Source: Candidatus Dadabacteria bacterium
GTDB taxonomy: Bacteria > Bdellovibrionota_C > UBA2361 > J135
Reading direction: 5' to 3'
DNA: 6,962 bases
Assembly (NCBI GenBank): GCA_003694225.1
Contig: RFKT01000147.1
Span: 1 to 6,962 of the forward strand
Shown here: piece after piece, positions 5,792-6,962 of the stretch
Position numbering within the stretch: position 1 is the first letter of the stretch
How the letters are laid out: each line of letters begins with the position of its first letter
Notes under the pieces: generated by a model
The model's input: only the letters and a program-made list of their open reading frames with translations
Told to the model about the DNA's origin: nothing
Database searches by the model: none
Translations under genes and position numbers: made by a program

Positions 5792-6939
5792 GGATACTGA
5801 TCCTCGGCTCAAAGGAATATCCTATGGGCGCCAATCAAGGGGAGGACCAGCAACCCTCTGGAGGTATAGAGGTCTATGTTGACACCTTGGTCAAAAAGCT
5901 GACACAAAAAAGCTCTCTTGAATTTCTAATAATCACAAGACGATTCAAAGGCACGGCAAGGCATGAAAAAAAAGACAAGATTGAGATCTATCGGGTAGGA
6001 TGGCTCCGGGGATTTTATTTTAGAAATCTGACCTTTAATCTCATGGGTTTTATTAAAGCGCTGTCATTGGACTTTGATCTCATATTCTCTCAGGACATTT
6101 TTGCCACGCTCTTCGGATTTTTCCTGTCCAAAGTGAAGAAAAAACCCTTGATTGCCGTTGTCCACGGGACCGCCTCAGAACAGCCCCAGTATCCTCGCCT
6201 TTTAAGACAAGTGTTAAAAAGACTTGAAATATTCACCTTCCAGAAGCCAGACCATATAATATCGCTTTCACCTGAGCCAAAGAAAAACCTTGAAAGATAT
6301 GTTGGTCTCACTGAAAGGTGGAGCGTTATACCTTTTGGGGTGGAAATAGAAAAGTTTGAGAACATTGAAAAAAGAGCGGCGAAAAGGAATCTCGGTTTAG
6401 ATCCTGACGTTGTAGTTATAACCTTTATTGGAAGATTGCTGAAAGTCAAAGGAACCTCTTATTTGATAGAGGCGCTTTCAAAAATCAAGCACGATTTTGT
6501 TGCGCTCATTGTCGGCTCAGGACCAGATGAAGCCGATCTCAAAAGAATGGCAGAGAATAAAGGTTTGAAAGGCAAGGTACGGTTCCTAGGATTCAGGCCA
6601 GACGTCCCGGAGATTCTTGCAGCCACCGACATATATGTCCTGCCAAGCCTATCTGAAGGTCTCTCCATCTCTCTTCTTGAAGCAAAGGCTGCAGGCTGTG
6701 CATGTGTTGTAACCGACATCGGGTTGCCAGTAAAGGATGGAAAAACTGCATTAGTTGTAAAGCCAAAGGCTCCAGATGAATTATCGCTGGCTCTTAATAG
6801 ATTGATAACTAATGAAGAATTAAGGAAAACCCTTGGAGAAAATGCCAGAAAAGATATCACAGAGAACTATGACTGGAGCAATATCATAGATAAATACATA
6901 GAGATTTTTAGCACACTTCCCTCTTACACAACCTTATAG
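5788..6939 (+). CDS. Family 4 (GT-B) glycosyltransferase
   Basis: This 383-residue retaining glycosyltransferase has the two Rossmann-like domains of the GT-B fold. The N-terminal domain opens MRILILGSKEYPMGANQG and has the acceptor-side loop PSGGIEVYVDTLVKKL (23-38), then VVHGTASEQPQYP (124-136), a common turn carrying His126. The hinge and donor domain follow: SVIPFGVEIEKF (179-190), FIGRLLKVKG (213-222) with donor-phosphate residues R216 and K219 or K221, and ALIVGSGPDEADLK. PSLSEGLSISLLEAKAAG (286-303) contains the EX7E pair E290 and E298. The length is normal and the C-terminal helix (YDWSNIIDKYIEIF) is complete. It should use a nucleotide sugar at the cytoplasmic membrane face, probably on a lipid-linked glycan. 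It is the last gene of the operon. Its end overlaps a possible convergent gene by 16 bases. Confidence 0.95.
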   Translation: MRILILGSKEYPMGANQGEDQQPSGGIEVYVDTLVKKLTQKSSLEFLIITRRFKGTARHEKKDKIEIYRVGWLRGFYFRNLTFNLMGFIKALSLDFDLIFSQDIFATLFGFFLSKVKKKPLIAVVHGTASEQPQYPRLLRQVLKRLEIFTFQKPDHIISLSPEPKKNLERYVGLTERWSVIPFGVEIEKFENIEKRAAKRNLGLDPDVVVITFIGRLLKVKGTSYLIEALSKIKHDFVALIVGSGPDEADLKRMAENKGLKGKVRFLGFRPDVPEILAATDIYVLPSLSEGLSISLLEAKAAGCACVVTDIGLPVKDGKTALVVKPKAPDELSLALNRLITNEELRKTLGENARKDITENYDWSNIIDKYIEIFSTLPSYTTL

Positions 6940-6962
6940 ATGAGCACGTAGTTCCACGGGTC
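6924..6962 (-). CDS. Possible C-terminal fragment of a convergent gene
   Basis: On the minus strand the edge reads twelve codons, DPWNYVLIYKVV, and then TAA at 6926-6924. The peptide has a plausible closing beta-strand such as is seen at the ends of membrane glycosyltransferases and oligosaccharyltransferases, and the tail-to-tail overlap would repeat the arrangement at 2704-2727. Twelve residues are too few to assign a family, and chance is quite possible. Confidence 0.3.
   Translation of the reverse strand, partial: DPWNYVLIYKVV

Noticed and set aside
6459..6860. 133-codon open frame on the minus strand inside the family 4 glycosyltransferase
   Set aside because: It lies opposite the conserved EX7E domain, its peptide is low in family-like pattern, and no ribosome site or promoter serves it. 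It is best explained as the complement of the real gene.

Overview
The window is a surface-glycan or glycolipid biosynthesis locus, most likely from an archaeon and probably a euryarchaeote; I cannot name the genus. The archaeal reading rests on A/T-rich TATA-like boxes at archaeal distance from start codons, one gene that looks leaderless, Shine-Dalgarno sites of the GGTGAT/GGAGGT type, and heavy use of AGA/AGG and ATA codons. None of this is conclusive alone, and a thermophilic bacterium is not excluded.

Layout from left to right. (1) A minus-strand pair: an extended-SDR nucleotide-sugar epimerase with a four-cysteine insert (565-1680), then a family 2 glycosyltransferase cut by the left edge (1-532). 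(2) A short divergent spacer (1681-1773) with one A/T-rich box that could serve both strands. (3) A plus-strand family 2 glycosyltransferase with a helical C-terminal tail (1774-2727). It overlaps tail to tail by 24 bases with (4) a minus-strand DegT/DnrJ/EryC1-type PLP sugar aminotransferase (2704-3849). (5) A second divergent spacer (3850-3954) with a TATA-like box, an 8-base inverted repeat and a repeated AGTTAAC element. (6) A tight plus-strand operon: NodB-like polysaccharide deacetylase (3955-4773), FemAB/GNAT-type N-acyltransferase (4778-5791) and family 4 glycosyltransferase (5788-6939). (7) At the right edge, 12 codons and a stop on the minus strand that may be the tail of a convergent gene.

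How they could work together (inference). The epimerase supplies an unusual deoxy or epimerised nucleotide sugar, the DegT enzyme supplies an amino sugar, and three glycosyltransferases assemble the glycan. The deacetylase and the acyltransferase, adjacent in one operon, could exchange one N-acyl group on a sugar for another. I see no polymerase, flippase, oligosaccharyltransferase, RNA gene, CRISPR array or mobile element. All gaps between genes are under 110 bases.

I found no clearly new system. The points most worth following are the deacetylase-acyltransferase-glycosyltransferase operon and the structured spacer at 3850-3954.
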